NCBI GenBank assembly: GCA_003427395.1
Contig: BFEA01000029.1
Coordinates: forward strand, 632,292-661,026
Source: Chara braunii
Lineage: Eukaryota > Streptophyta > Charophyceae > Charales > Characeae
Direction: 5' to 3'
DNA: 28,735 nt
A program made the translations under genes and the position numbers. Each line of letters starts with the position of its first letter. Within the stretch, counting starts at the first letter, position 1. Positions 8,510 to 18,239 of the stretch are shown one piece after another. Below the pieces are notes generated by a model that saw only the letters and a list, made by a program, of their open reading frames with translations, was not told where the DNA came from and searched no databases.

Positions 8510-9434
8510 TGTGCTTAGATAGACAAGGGAATTTTCCGAGTATGGTGGCGGAAATTCCTATCGGCGCAAATCCTCAGAAAACGGAAACTTCACACTTATT
8601 TTGGGGTCTGCATTTGTCTGTGGTCGTGAATCGCCTGCGTGTGGACACGTGTCGGCCGCGTGGATCAGATCGCGCTTACACGTGTGCACGCGAGGTGCTC
8701 CGTTGTACACAGGCCTGTTGGCTGATTCTTGTGCAAGAGTAACAGTTGAATCCTACATGCAAAATTTCTACGTGGCACAAACAATCACCCAATCATATAA
8801 TCATTCAGTGACCTCAAAGTCAGCAAATACTCCCATCATGCAAAGTGACATCGCACCATACATTCGACATCACAACAACATCAACCTCTATCATTAGCCA
8901 TTCATCGCAAGCCAGGGTGAACAGAAAGAGACTCTAAGACGACAAGCATGTCATTCAATCATCCCTTGTGCAGAACCTATCCATCAAGAAGGAGTAGATC
9001 AAAACCGAGGAGGAACGCCAATCGAGGGCGAAAACAAGGAAAGATGCCAAATCAAAAAATAAGGGCAGATCGCCCGAAGCCGAAATCAAAACTTATGTAC
9101 AAGGTTTGAGAAAGACAAAGAAAATTACAGCTCCACGTCCATCCACCTCAACTCTCTCTCTCTTTCTCTCTCTCCGATGCGGACAGTCCGTCGTCACGCA
9201 CCAACCCACGAAGTTGTCACCCCGCTTAGTCCTCCTGTGCCCGTCGGATTCGCCCACGCGCTACAGTCCGTCGTAGCCCCATGCGTCAATCCCGCACATT
9301 CGGCACCAGCTCATCGGGTCGCCCAACTCCCACTTCAACTCACCTCTTACTTCGCTCGTGAGCCGACCCTCACTGATCGCGCTACCCTGAGCTTCCAGCA
9401 ACTGTTTAAGAGAGCTATCTAATCGCACANCCGG

Positions 9435-9442
9435 AATTTATA
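9435..9442 (-). promoter_or_regulatory. Candidate TATA box of the 3' LTR
   Basis: The minus strand reads TATAAATT about 800 bases into the LTR from its 5' end. A gcatgcatgc palindrome lies just upstream. This would put the transcript start near 9405 and give a U3 of about 830 bases. The box is identical in the other LTR. Prediction only. Confidence 0.4.
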
Positions 9443-9778
9443 GCGTGCATGCATGCGCGAAGAACACGGAATTGCAAGGACTTAGGAAGAGAGAAGGATA
9501 GGGATTGCCTACGTTCTGCATGGCCAGACCGCGGCGTGGGGGACGTAGCCACTCTCCACGCATCNATCCGATCATNCAGCCCGAGGGCTGACTAGACACA
9601 TCAAAACGAAAAGAGAGGGCGGGAAAGACGAAGCTCAAGAAGAAGGATACAGTTACAATGGCGCCTGCCCAAAAATTACAGTTACACACAAGATTAAGGG
9701 CGCCGACTAATCAGAGCTCCGTTGCAGCCGCAAAAAGAAGCGCGCAGGTAAAAGCAACGCACGACAAAAGAAATCCCG

Positions 9779-9812
9779 AATTCCTAAATTCCTAAATTCC
9801 TAAATTCCTAAC
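9779..9812. repeat. Nonamer array (aattcctaa)n in left LTR
   Basis: Nearly four units of a 9-bp repeat (taaattcc core). The right LTR has about one unit fewer (21457-21489), an example of slippage after insertion. Confidence 0.8.
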
Positions 9813-10237
9813 TAATGCAAAAAGAACTTCAATAAAGCGCAAATTCCGAAAAGAAAGTCCGATATTTCGAATCCGTCAAGGCTCGACAAAATTCGAAAAC
9901 GAATTTAAAAGAAAATTCAAAAAGAATGAAGCAAAACTTCCCGCGCGATCTCCACGCCGAAAACCCGACAGCAGAACCAAAAAAAAAGAAGCGACGTCAA
10001 CCATTATCAATCGCGCGCGCGGCGGCGCGCCAGCCACTTAATCGACCATCTCGGGACTCGCCCGACTCTGAACCGAGCCATCCGAAAAGAAGCGCCGCAA
10101 AAAGACGAAGAAGCGAGGATACCGATGCAATTTTTCCTTCGGTCCCAATCTCTCGTAATTAGCCCAACCTTCCCATCTTATGACCCCTCATTGTCACCGC
10201 GCAGAAGATCGCGCGGAACAGAAATTGGTTCGTCACA

Positions 10238-10496
10238 TATGTGACGCCCAGGGGGTTCCAATCTTAAGCAAGCTCCTGCTTGCTTGACATTGCGACACGT
10301 GTCAATTTCTCTAATCGATCGACACATGGAGCTCTCTTCGTTGCCACTTACCGTGTGATAAGAGTGTGGAAGTCATCCAGTGTGGCATACGTGGCTCTAT
10401 CCTACAAATTCCTCAGGAAGGGCTCTCTTCAATCGAAGAAGGGGATCGTCCTGCCATCAGTGACCTTCAGGAAACAGGGGCGAGAAGCGTTCAATC
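10238..10496 (-). other. 3' untranslated part of the element, no clear polypurine tract
   Basis: Between the third ORF and the 3' LTR. On the element's strand the bases next to U3 read gggcgtcacata, not a purine run. A perfect 7-bp hairpin aagcaag/cttgctt lies at 10266-10285. A degenerate direct repeat (cctacaa.ttcc...ggaagggc) occurs near 10399 and 10496. Confidence 0.5.
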
Positions 10497-12225
10497 CTAC
10501 AAGTTCCCCGGGAAGGGCAATCTGATCACCGACGGGGGAGGTACTGGACAATTCTGAGGGAGAGGAGGCATGAACCGATTGATGGCCGGAGACTCGAAAG
10601 CGGGAAGGGAGGTGTAATGGATAGAGCGATGGATACAGGGGAAATGAGGTCCCTCACGATGGTGGGGGAGGGAAGCAATATAGTCGGGGTAGAGAGTGGA
10701 GAGGGTGCGGCGAAGAGCGGTGCGAAAATTCTCATAATTTTCGCAGGCGGGGATCGTTCCTGATATAATGCAATATATTTCTATGTGGGTATATTCCCGC
10801 CAGTCCGCACTAAACAAGAGAACATGGAGAAGGAAAGAATCTACTACGGAGCGAGTGGTAGCGTGGGGAAAGACGGTGACTAGGAGCCGGGTGGCGTAGA
10901 GGTGATAGAAGAGGTCGGGAGGGAAGGGGCACCATCCAGCGGGGACGGCGAGAAACGACCGGGGTTGAAGCCCGATCGCCCTCATCTTGACATAGGCGAA
11001 GGGCAGGTCGGGCGGGGGAACCAGACGAAGTTGGTGATTCGCCCTCCTTCGGCGACGTCTTCTTGATCCCTCCGCTGTGGCTCCATCGCCTTCTCCTTCT
11101 TCCTTTGGCGGCTCTGGGTCGAGCCGCGGATTCCCCAACGATAGATCAGGCGGGGGTCCTTCCGTGATCGGCCGCTTCCCCTTCGCCTTTTCCAACCGCT
11201 TTTGTGCTTCTGCCTCCTCCTCTTTCTTACTTCGATCGAGCCGCTGACCCAGCTCACCCGCTACACCTTCCTCCTCTGCTGGCTCACCTTCTTCGCCTTC
11301 CTCGTCCTCTCCTTGGACGTAATCAGGATCGTCACGATCTTCGCTCGATTCTTCTTCTTCTTCGTCTTCACTCTCCTCTTCTTCTTGTCGCGCGCTTCCT
11401 CGTCGGACGATGGGGTCCTACAGTGTGGGATCGGTGACGTTGATATTGAGGAAGAGAGTTTGGGACGGATAGACACAGTTGTCGTCATCCAGCTCAGTAC
11501 ACGTGGACCACAACAGGCGCGGCTCGAGCGTCCTGGAAAACACGTGAGTGTCAGACTGATTGTCACACCGTGATAAGATGTCCAGAGGTAGGTCATCCAC
11601 TAGCTGTGTCAGGAACACCAGCAGCTCGCCCGTAATGAGAGCTAAATTCCCGTCATCCACCTTCCCAAACAGTATTCCAAACAGATCTCCCTCCGTCGCC
11701 ATTCTCCAAGCTTGCACGATCAGCAGTTCCACCTCGTCATCTGGAAGTTTTGGTCCTTCTCCATACGGTGTGGCTCAGACCGGCGCAATCCTATTTCCAG
11801 CAAGCAAAAAGCGAGCTCTGCGTACGCCTCTCACCAGTCGTTCCACTTCTCCTCGTTTCATATCGGTACATTGACTTGCTTGATACGATAGGAGAGAGAG
11901 GGAGCGTGAGAAGATTGCCAGAAGGTGGGGATGTCAGACGGGAGGCCAAAGAGAGAAAGGCGGCGGCGGCTCATCGGGGCTGCACGAAGGGACGAAGCTC
12001 CGGCAACACGATCGGTAGCGAATCGCTGGAAGAGCAAAGCTGCAGATCGATGTCGTGCGAGGGCACGACCGTATCCCCGCGCTGAGCGAGGAGCGTTGTC
12101 CACGCAGTCTGAATCTCTTCACCCCAAGTGCACAAGGTCCAAAAGATGTCGGGATGGGTCGCCGATGATACTGCTGTAATATCCCCGATGAAAACGACGA
12201 TGACCCTCCACTTCATATCAATCAA
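10497..12225 (-). pseudogene. Third ORF 3' of pol, function unknown, interrupted
   Basis: Read on the minus strand this sequence lies after integrase and the microsatellite block and before the 3' LTR, in element sense. Frame segments: 12225-11971; 12103 to about 11700 with two TGA stops (11858, 11831); a frameshift; then 11732-10497 with one in-frame TAG (11418). The last 306 codons are otherwise open. Composition in order: a neutral globular-looking part (LLVFLTQLVDDLPLDILSRC), a strongly acidic Glu/Asp stretch (about 11390-11250), a Lys/Glu helix, a Pro-rich part, an Arg run (SRRRRRRR) and a hydrophobic C-terminal part. No signal peptide or clear envelope-like membrane anchor is seen, and I recognise no family. 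Multi-frame length and same-sense placement support a former gene. It could be an element accessory protein or a captured host fragment. Confidence 0.5.
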
Positions 12226-12471
12226 TCAATCAATCAAAAGAAGAAAAAGAAAAAAAAAAAAAAAAGACGGCGCGCGTTTGTGTGTATGTGTGTGTGTGTG
12301 TGTNNNNNNNNNNNNNNNNNNNNNNNNNNNNNNNNNNNNNNNNNNNNNNNNNNNNNNNNNNNNNNNNNNNNNNNNNNNNNNNNNNNNNNNNNNNNNNNNN
12401 NNNNNNNNNNNNNNNNNNNNNNNNNNNNNNNNNNNNNNNNNNNNNNNNNNNNNNNNNNNNNNNNNNNNNNN

Positions 12472-12565
<94 letters not shown>

Positions 12566-12816
12566 GGTGTGTGTGTGTTCGCGGGGGGGAGGCAATCCCC
12601 CCCACTTCATATCAATCAATCAATCATAAGAAAAGAAAAAGAGAAAAAAAAAAGAAACAGAAAAACTCTGAAAAAGAAAAGGAAAAAAAAGGCGGCGCAC
12701 GTTTGTGTGTATGTGTGTCTGTGTGTGTTGTCATACTCGCTATACACTCAAAAAAAGCATGACTGTATGTGTGTGTGTGTACTCGCGGGGGGGGAGGCGA
12801 CCCCCCCACCCACCTC
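12210..12816. repeat. Compound satellite module: A-rich, (TG)n, G/C hairpin, (TCAA)n
   Basis: Two successive modules share the order: cacttcatatcaatcaatca, an A-rich stretch, g(g)cggcgc.cgtttgtgtgtatgtg, (TG)n, then cgcggggggg followed by a matching C run. Module 1 starts near 12210 and module 2 near 12602; a third start (cacctcgtgtcaatcaatca) is at 12812. The G and C runs could form hairpins at about 12581-12604 and 12784-12808. Module 1 contains the gap, so its length is unknown. Confidence 0.75.
12304..12471. other. Assembly gap (168 N) in (TG)n array
   Basis: Unresolved bases interrupt a TG dinucleotide array that resumes at 12472 and continues to about 12563. The true array length is unknown. 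Open frames spanning the Ns have no meaning. Confidence 0.98.
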
Positions 12817-12860
12817 GTGTCAATCAATCAATCAATCAATCAAGCAAGCAAGCAAGCAAC

Positions 12861-12894
<34 letters not shown>

Positions 12895-12913
12895 TTCAAT
12901 CAATCATTCAATC

Positions 12914-12963
<50 letters not shown>

Positions 12964-12980
12964 CCAATTACTCAATCAGT
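12817..12980. repeat. (TCAA)n tetranucleotide array
   Basis: About forty degenerate tcaa/caat units with caagcaag and caaccaat variants, ending near 12980 before T- and A-rich tracts (12983-13048). This explains the long Asn-Gln-Ser repeat frames there; they are not genes. Confidence 0.9.
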
Positions 12981-13060
12981 CATTTTTTTTTTCCACCCTC
13001 GGGACCAAAAAAAAAAAAAAAATCTTTTTTTTTTTCTTTTTCTTTTTCCAATGGGGGTGT

Positions 13061-13423
13061 ACCCCCTGACACCCGACCCCCCGCCAGCCCATCCACCCCC
13101 TCAACACCCCCCCGGAAGGCGACGTACGGAGGGCCCAAAGTCCATACGTACGGGCCGTATTCGTACGGGCGTATTCACTGCGGTGATGTGACTGATCCCA
13201 GGAGGGGACAGGCGTTGAAAGTTCGAAATCTCGGCCAGGACACGTGTCGCTGCCGCTTGAGTAAACCGGAATTCCGCTGCCGCGTGGATTGTCGTCGTGC
13301 TGAAGAATGCCGCAAATCGAAGGAGATCGGCACTGCGGTGTGGCCGCTGCACTTGCCGGATTGTACTGATGCCCCCTCTCGGGGTTAGCAATTGCGCACG
13401 AATCACCTACTATGTTGAAAAGC
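13061..13423 (-). other. Spacer between satellite block and integrase, no gene recognised
   Basis: About 360 bases. Includes a palindromic tract tacgtacgggccgtattcgtacgggcgta near 13143-13171 (cgtacg repeats). Open frames cross it in both directions without recognisable domains. It could be remnant 3' pol coding sequence. Confidence 0.35.
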
Positions 13424-14657
13424 TCATGGCGATGGTGATGGGGACGAAGTATCTGGGAGAGAGCGAGACAGAGAAGGAGAAGCGGGCGATAAGCACTCGT
13501 CGTCCTCTTCCGCGGCGGAGGAGGAGACAGACGAAGGTGGAGATGGAGAGGATGGGAGAGGCCGTAGATAAGACATGTGGCGAGTGATCGGTCGAGCTGA
13601 TCGGCTGCCCAAGACCTCAGACACAAGCCGCACGATGTTCACGCCGTTCGGTCTGAGCTCGACTAAGTGAAATCGCTCGAAGAATCGTGGCACTAGCTTA
13701 CCCTGGCGAGCACATTTCCTTACCTGCACGATATCCCCTAATTTGTATTGGGGCCGTGGGCCGGCATTCCCATTTCGGGCTTCGTAGCTACGGACCTGTC
13801 GGCCTTGGGCCAACTCGGTCATCCTTTGGTGTTTTCGGGCTAATCGGGGAAGGGACCGTTCCATCAGCTCCGGGTGCCGCTTGGCCTTGTCTCGAACCGT
13901 GGCCCTCGTGGGTCGCCGGTTCAACTAAGATTCATCTGGGAGGCTCGGTATTGAAACGCAAGCCACACTATTGGTCTGTAATTGAAAGGGGCTCAGGCCT
14001 GTCGATTCATGGAGCGTTCCTCAATGGACCGCCAGGATGTGATCCATGATATCGGGCCAGGGCCTTGGATCCCGTGCTGTGATATTTCGTCGCAGTGCAG
14101 TCTTAATCACCCTATTCGCCGTGTATGACCAGGTTCCTCAAAACTTCCCCTCTGAATTCTACCCCATTATCGGTCAGAATCTCCTCTGTGTCTTGATGCA
14201 TTCCTAGAAAACGGTTGATGTACCGCGCGATTTCAGCCACCTGCCGCGTACCACATGGGTATGCCTCTATCCACTTCGAAAAATTATCTACGAATACCAG
14301 TAAGATTGAATATTCACTGCTATTAGGTCCAGGGGGCACCACAATATCAGTCGTATCCATGCTAACCCTCTGAAACGGTCGTTCAACTACCGTCGGCACT
14401 ATTGATCGTGGCGGCTAAATCGGCGCCTTGTCAGTAGCGCAGACCTGACAATTCTGGACGATGAATTTCACATCGTCGAGATTATTGGACCAATACCACT
14501 CATTTTTGTCGATTGCCGCTTCCGTGATCCGGACGGCAAAATGGGCTGTAGTTTCCTTGTGTGCCGTCTTAACCCAGTCATACCTCATGAACAGGTGCGA
14601 CACTACCATCCAAATCCCACTACCATCCGTTTTTCGTTTTTCTAACCGACCCTCGTT
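13424..14657 (-). pseudogene. Integrase (Ty3/gypsy), inactivated
   Basis: Integrase inserts the cDNA copy into host DNA. Minus-strand segments 14609-14112 (one frame, TAG at 14415) carry a zinc-binding region (AHKETTAH ... NCQVCA) and core blocks VSMDTTDIV, LVFVDNFSKW and LTDNGVEF, giving two catalytic Asp. A second frame from about 14100 to 13424 has SPFQL, then a C-terminal domain (KLGDIVQVRK, ARPITRHMSYLRP) and a Ser/Pro/Glu-rich tail. Stops TGA at 14021 and TAG at 13925 interrupt it. At the junction near 14110 the segment that should hold the catalytic Glu (after NLVIHG, before ANRVIKTALRR) is missing. No chromodomain is seen. It follows the PHD-like finger in the same frame (TGA at 14658 between them). 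Confidence 0.88.
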
Positions 14658-14852
14658 TCAGCGATAGTCCCGAGCCCTTTCATTGGCCCTCCTCCGGTCC
14701 TCCTTAGCGAAGTCCTGGAGGGGGTTACCTACTAAGGTGGCGATTAACGCAATATCCATCCATACCTCGACCCTTCTAAACCTCCGGGTCTTTTCTAACC
14801 CTTCGGACGTGGCGTCAAGAAATCGAGCCTCGGTCGGGATCTTATCAATTCG

Positions 14853-15022
14853 ACACAAGGGGCACAACCACAACTTATCGTCATTTCTGTACTGAATGCA
14901 CGAGCTATGGGCTCGTGCGACACACTGCCAACAATCTACCCATCGGGCCATTCCGCATATCCTTCCCCAGTATGATGCATAGGGACGGAATAAACGCGTG
15001 AAATTTCTTTGCAAAAATAGCA
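14853..15022 (-). pseudogene. PHD-type C4HC3 zinc finger between RNase H and integrase
   Basis: PHD fingers are zinc-binding modules that often read histone H3 tails. On the minus strand FCYFC gives Cys 1-2 (15022-15011). After a one-base frame change CWQCVARAHSSC gives Cys 3-4, His and Cys 6 (14933-14898) with exact C-x2-C-x4-H-x2-C spacing. WLCPLC gives Cys 7-8 (ending 14853) with the Trp two residues before Cys 7 that is typical of PHD. The second half is in one frame with the integrase zinc region, so it belonged to pol. A pyrimidine-rich tract just upstream (15030-15075) probably caused frame slippage. All eight ligands survive. A RING or unrelated C4HC3 fold cannot be excluded by eye. 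Confidence 0.6.
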
Positions 15023-15092
15023 AAATTTGTCAGGGAGAGAGAGAAGGGACGAAGGGGAGAGGGGAGAGAGAGATGTCGTGGGATTACTTTCG

Positions 15093-16544
15093 TCACCCAT
15101 TGCCACGTGCCTGCTTCTTGCAACGTGGGACAACTGCCAGTTGTTCGTATTTGGGCCCGTTCGCTGGTTCCGGTTCCTTCCACGGAAGGATTTCTTCTTC
15201 TTTAGGTACTTTAGCTGGTTGATGCAGACGTGTTTGTCCGTCCCCGTTGCCGTGCCTCTCTGTCTTTCGATGGATGATGTCGAAATCGTACTCCTGTAGG
15301 CGCACCGCCCATCGCCCAATCATACCCGTGTAATTAGTGAGTCTCTTCAACGCTAACAACGGCTCGTGATCAGTCACCAGAAGAAACTTATGTTCGTATA
15401 GATACGGATGGAAGTGCTGGATTCCCCAGACCATGGTGTAACATTCGCCTTGTAAGGCCGAATCATTTCTCCGCTCATCTGACACCTTGCGTGATGCGTA
15501 TTTGATGACGTGTTCACAATCGTCGCTCCTCTTTTGCGCTAAAATGGCGGAAATGGCCTCCGACTGCCAGTCCGTGATGAGAATGAACTTCTTTGTAGGG
15601 CCCGCCCAGATCAAAATGGGTGTTGTAGCCAGGGCGTCCTTGAGGGTGGCGAAGGCCTGCTCGCACTCGGCGTTCCAACTGAGAGGCTGGTCCTTTCGCA
15701 GCAGGTTCGTCAGGGGCCTTGCTATCGTGGCAAAGCCCTTGATGAAATTACGATAGTACGACACCAGTCCCAAGAAGGCTCGAACCTGCATCAGCGATGT
15801 AGGAACGGGGGCATCTTTCACCGCCGCGACTTTTTTCGAACCTGGCCGCAGTCCTCCTCGTGTCACCACGTAGCCTAGGCACGAGATCTCCGAGAGGAAG
15901 AACTCGCTCATTTCGAGCGCAATCTTGAACCCAACTTCTCTCAGAGCTCTCAGCATCCACTCGATATGTTGTGCATGTCCGTGATAGGTTTCCGAGTAGA
16001 CCAGGATGTCGTCTATGTATATGATGACGCAAAAGTTGATCATTCCCTGAGTTAGCCGCGTCTTGTTGATGAAGTTCTGAAAGGTTACGTTCATGGCCCG
16101 CTGAAACGTGGCAGGTGCGTTGCAAATCCCCATAGGACACCGAACCCACTGCCACATGCCTTCAAACAATACAAAGGCCGTTTTCGGTCGATCCTCCTCC
16201 TTAACCATAATATGATGGAAGTCGTGACAAATATTAAACTACTTAAATAATTAGCACACCCAATCGCATCGAGCAAATCATCAATCCTGGGAAGGGGATA
16301 CACATCTTTGGTCGTGACATCATTCAATTTCCGGTAATCGATGCAAAAAACGAATCGGCCCATTCTTCTTTGGTACAAATACTACCGGGAATGACCATGG
16401 TCCAGTGGCGGGTTCGATCCAACCATTAGCTTCGAACTCCCGAATCCGTTGAAGGGCTGTCTTTCGTTCTACCAGGGAATATCTGTAGGGCTTACAGTGA
16501 ATCGGGGGATGGTTTCCAGTCTGAATCTCATGCTGTATGACCAC
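15093..16544 (-). pseudogene. Reverse transcriptase and RNase H (Ty3/gypsy), frameshifted
   Basis: Copies element RNA into DNA and degrades the RNA template strand. The RT start (HEIQTGNHPPIHCKPYRYS, PVVFVPKKNG) is at 16544-16378. FCIDYRKLNDVTT follows in a second frame at 16378-16260. From 16208 a 371-codon frame holds WQWVRCPMGICNAPATFQR, the catalytic IIYIDDILVYS (about 16025-15990), LGYVVTRGG and FLGLVSYYRNFI. RNase H follows with FILITDWQ (Asp 213), GECYTMVWGIQHF (Glu 255) and LVTDHEPL (Asp 280), ending near YDFDIIHRKTERHGNGDG. At least two frame changes lie near 16350 and 16210, where the palm segment before the first catalytic Asp is damaged. The tail 3' of RNase H leads towards the PHD-like finger. 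Confidence 0.92.
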
Positions 16545-16566
16545 GACAGTCCGATATCCGTGTCCG

Positions 16567-16935
16567 TCACTTCAGAATGTCTGCGATCAGGTGATGAATT
16601 TCATCGGGTATGTAATGGGGCACGTGTACCTCATACGATTGATACCATATCCGTACATCGATCTGTTTCGTATTCCCTCGCTTAGCAGTTTCAGGCGGGG
16701 GTGCAGAAATCAACGAGTTATCTGATCGCCAAGAGAATACCGTGGCCATCATTTGTGCATCCTGCTCTCGAATGGCCACGTGTTCTTCCGAGGTCACTCC
16801 GTCGCGAATATCTTGCCATGACACGAGCTTCGTTGCGATTTTGATCCCGAGTCCGATTTCAAGGCGCTCAGGGGGTTCCGAAGAGTTGGCCTCCGCCTCT
16901 AAGTGTAGCAATCGTATCTCTTTCGCAAGTGGCAA
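16567..16935 (-). pseudogene. Linker between protease and reverse transcriptase
   Basis: A 122-codon stretch continuing the protease frame (TAG at 16984 separates them). It ends VPDEIHHLI-like (YIPDEIHHLIADILK), the kind of helix that precedes the RT domain in gypsy pol. It stops at a TGA near 16567, after which bases linking to the RT start are missing or shifted. No catalytic motif is present. Confidence 0.6.
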
Positions 16936-16983
16936 AAGCGATCATGGAAGACTCGTGATGTAGCAGAAGTGTCTTTTGTCATC

Positions 16984-18003
16984 CTATCGTGCGAGGAGAG
17001 GGGAGATTCCTTCGTACAGGGTTCGAGGGGGTTCCAAAGAATCGACCATCCTTGATATCTGCATGAGAGGTTCGCCCAGAATCATTGTCTGTGTCCTCTG
17101 CAAGTCTCGATCAGTCAGGTTCAGAGGTTTTGCGTTCGTTCGTTGTGCAGGGTAACAAATCCGTTGTCGCGCCAGCCCCAAAATTACCGCGCCATCTTCG
17201 TCACTGCTGTCCGTATCTTCTAATGATTGCTCATCGCCCGCGTAGTTTTCCCGGGTGATCACACAGAGAGTTCCCGCCATTACCTGAGAGACCTGCGGGG
17301 TTGTGTTAACGGTAGCTCGGAGAGTCAGTCTCGTAGGTATGGCGTAGGGTTTCCCTCCCGTATTTCGGAGGATAATCGATCGTTTCTCGAAATCAAGATT
17401 GGCTCGCAATGCCATAAGAACGGGCAGTCCTAAAAGAACATCGCAACTGTTTACGTCCAACACTACGACATCTCTCAAAGCGTGCACCTTCCCTAATCGA
17501 AACGCCACATTGGTCATTCGCCCTACTGTTTTGATCTTCTCTTCGTCTACCGAAACGAGCTGCTCTTTTTTCGTAAGCATAATTAGGTCATTTCTTCCCG
17601 CTCTTTCAACTACTCGTAGCGAAATGGCTAAAACGGCAGTTCCAGAATCAATGATAGCATTGTACGGAACACCCCATACTTCGATGTCACATTCCGCAGA
17701 TTTCCACAGAATAGCCTTAATCCACAAAAAATTATCATCTTTCTAGATCAAGCCTAAGCGTATTGGGTCCGATGAACCAGCAACACGTTCGTCCTGATCT
17801 GGACTTTTTCCTTTCGTGTTTGCTATTCGAGTAAGGACGAATCGTTTCCGATTTGCCTTGCAGTGTTGTAGCATACGTTTATTGGCCTGTTCCGATATTG
17901 ATAATAGATGACCGATCGGGAGAGGGATCTGATGATCTAGCGCCCGAACGATGTTCAAAACATCTATTTCCCCGGTGACAAAGTTGGGTCCTCCCGACTC
18001 CAT
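16984..18003 (-). pseudogene. Aspartic protease region of pol (retropepsin)
   Basis: The protease cuts the gag-pol polyprotein. One minus-strand frame runs from 18003 through a TAG at 17743 to a TAG at 16984. The upstream part (IDVLNIVRALDHQIPLPIGH) is a conserved-looking segment before the protease. The retropepsin core has YNAIIDSGTAVLAIS with the catalytic Asp-Ser-Gly (about 17649-17641). About 70 residues later comes VVVLDVNSCDVLLGLPVL, the hydrophobic-Leu-Leu-Gly motif of retropepsins. The C-terminal part is acidic (EDTDSSDEDGA). Both stops look like CAG to TAG. Without them the frame would continue into the linker at 16935. Catalytic residues are intact, but the frame is broken. Confidence 0.85.
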
Positions 18004-18239
18004 CTCCCCTCAAGAAGGTCGCTACTCTGCCACTTTTTTTTGCTCTTGGGCAGGCCTGATTGTTTCGATCATCCTCAATCCTGGGTAGCCAAGAGGTACT
18101 TATCCAACGGAATAAGCTCGCCGACTTCTTCCATCGTAGCTACGGTACTTCCACCCCCTTCCATTTCTTCCATCAGTGCCCCTACTCGTCCAGGACCGTT
18201 AGTGATCTGGGATGCTGCTACCGGTGCGGCTCCGAGTCC

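Larger units (their letters stand above)
7750..10237 (-). repeat. 3' LTR of the gypsy element
   Basis: Aligns end to end with 19450-21915. On the plus strand it runs tgtgagtccc...cgtcaca, so on the element's strand it is TG...CA with 5-bp inverted ends (TGTGA/TCACA). Its leftmost 21 bases have no clear counterpart at the inner edge of the other LTR. Features shared with the other LTR are a TATA-like box, a nearby gcatgcatgc palindrome, ACACGTGT G-box-like sites near 8647 and 8678, a CT-rich tract and a nonamer array. The 627 bases 9080-9706 are identical to 20764-21390 including three single-N positions, while flanks differ by several percent. Confidence 0.88.

Noticed and set aside
12128-13388. 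Long open frames of Cys-Val, Thr-His and Asn-Gln-Ser repeats
   Set aside because: They are translations of TG and TCAA microsatellites and of the N gap, open in several frames on both strands.
10497-18003. Reassigned or read-through UAG codons, suggested by several TAGs in otherwise open frames
   Set aside because: TGA occurs just as often in equivalent places and frameshifts and deletions coexist, so ordinary pseudogene decay explains the stops better.
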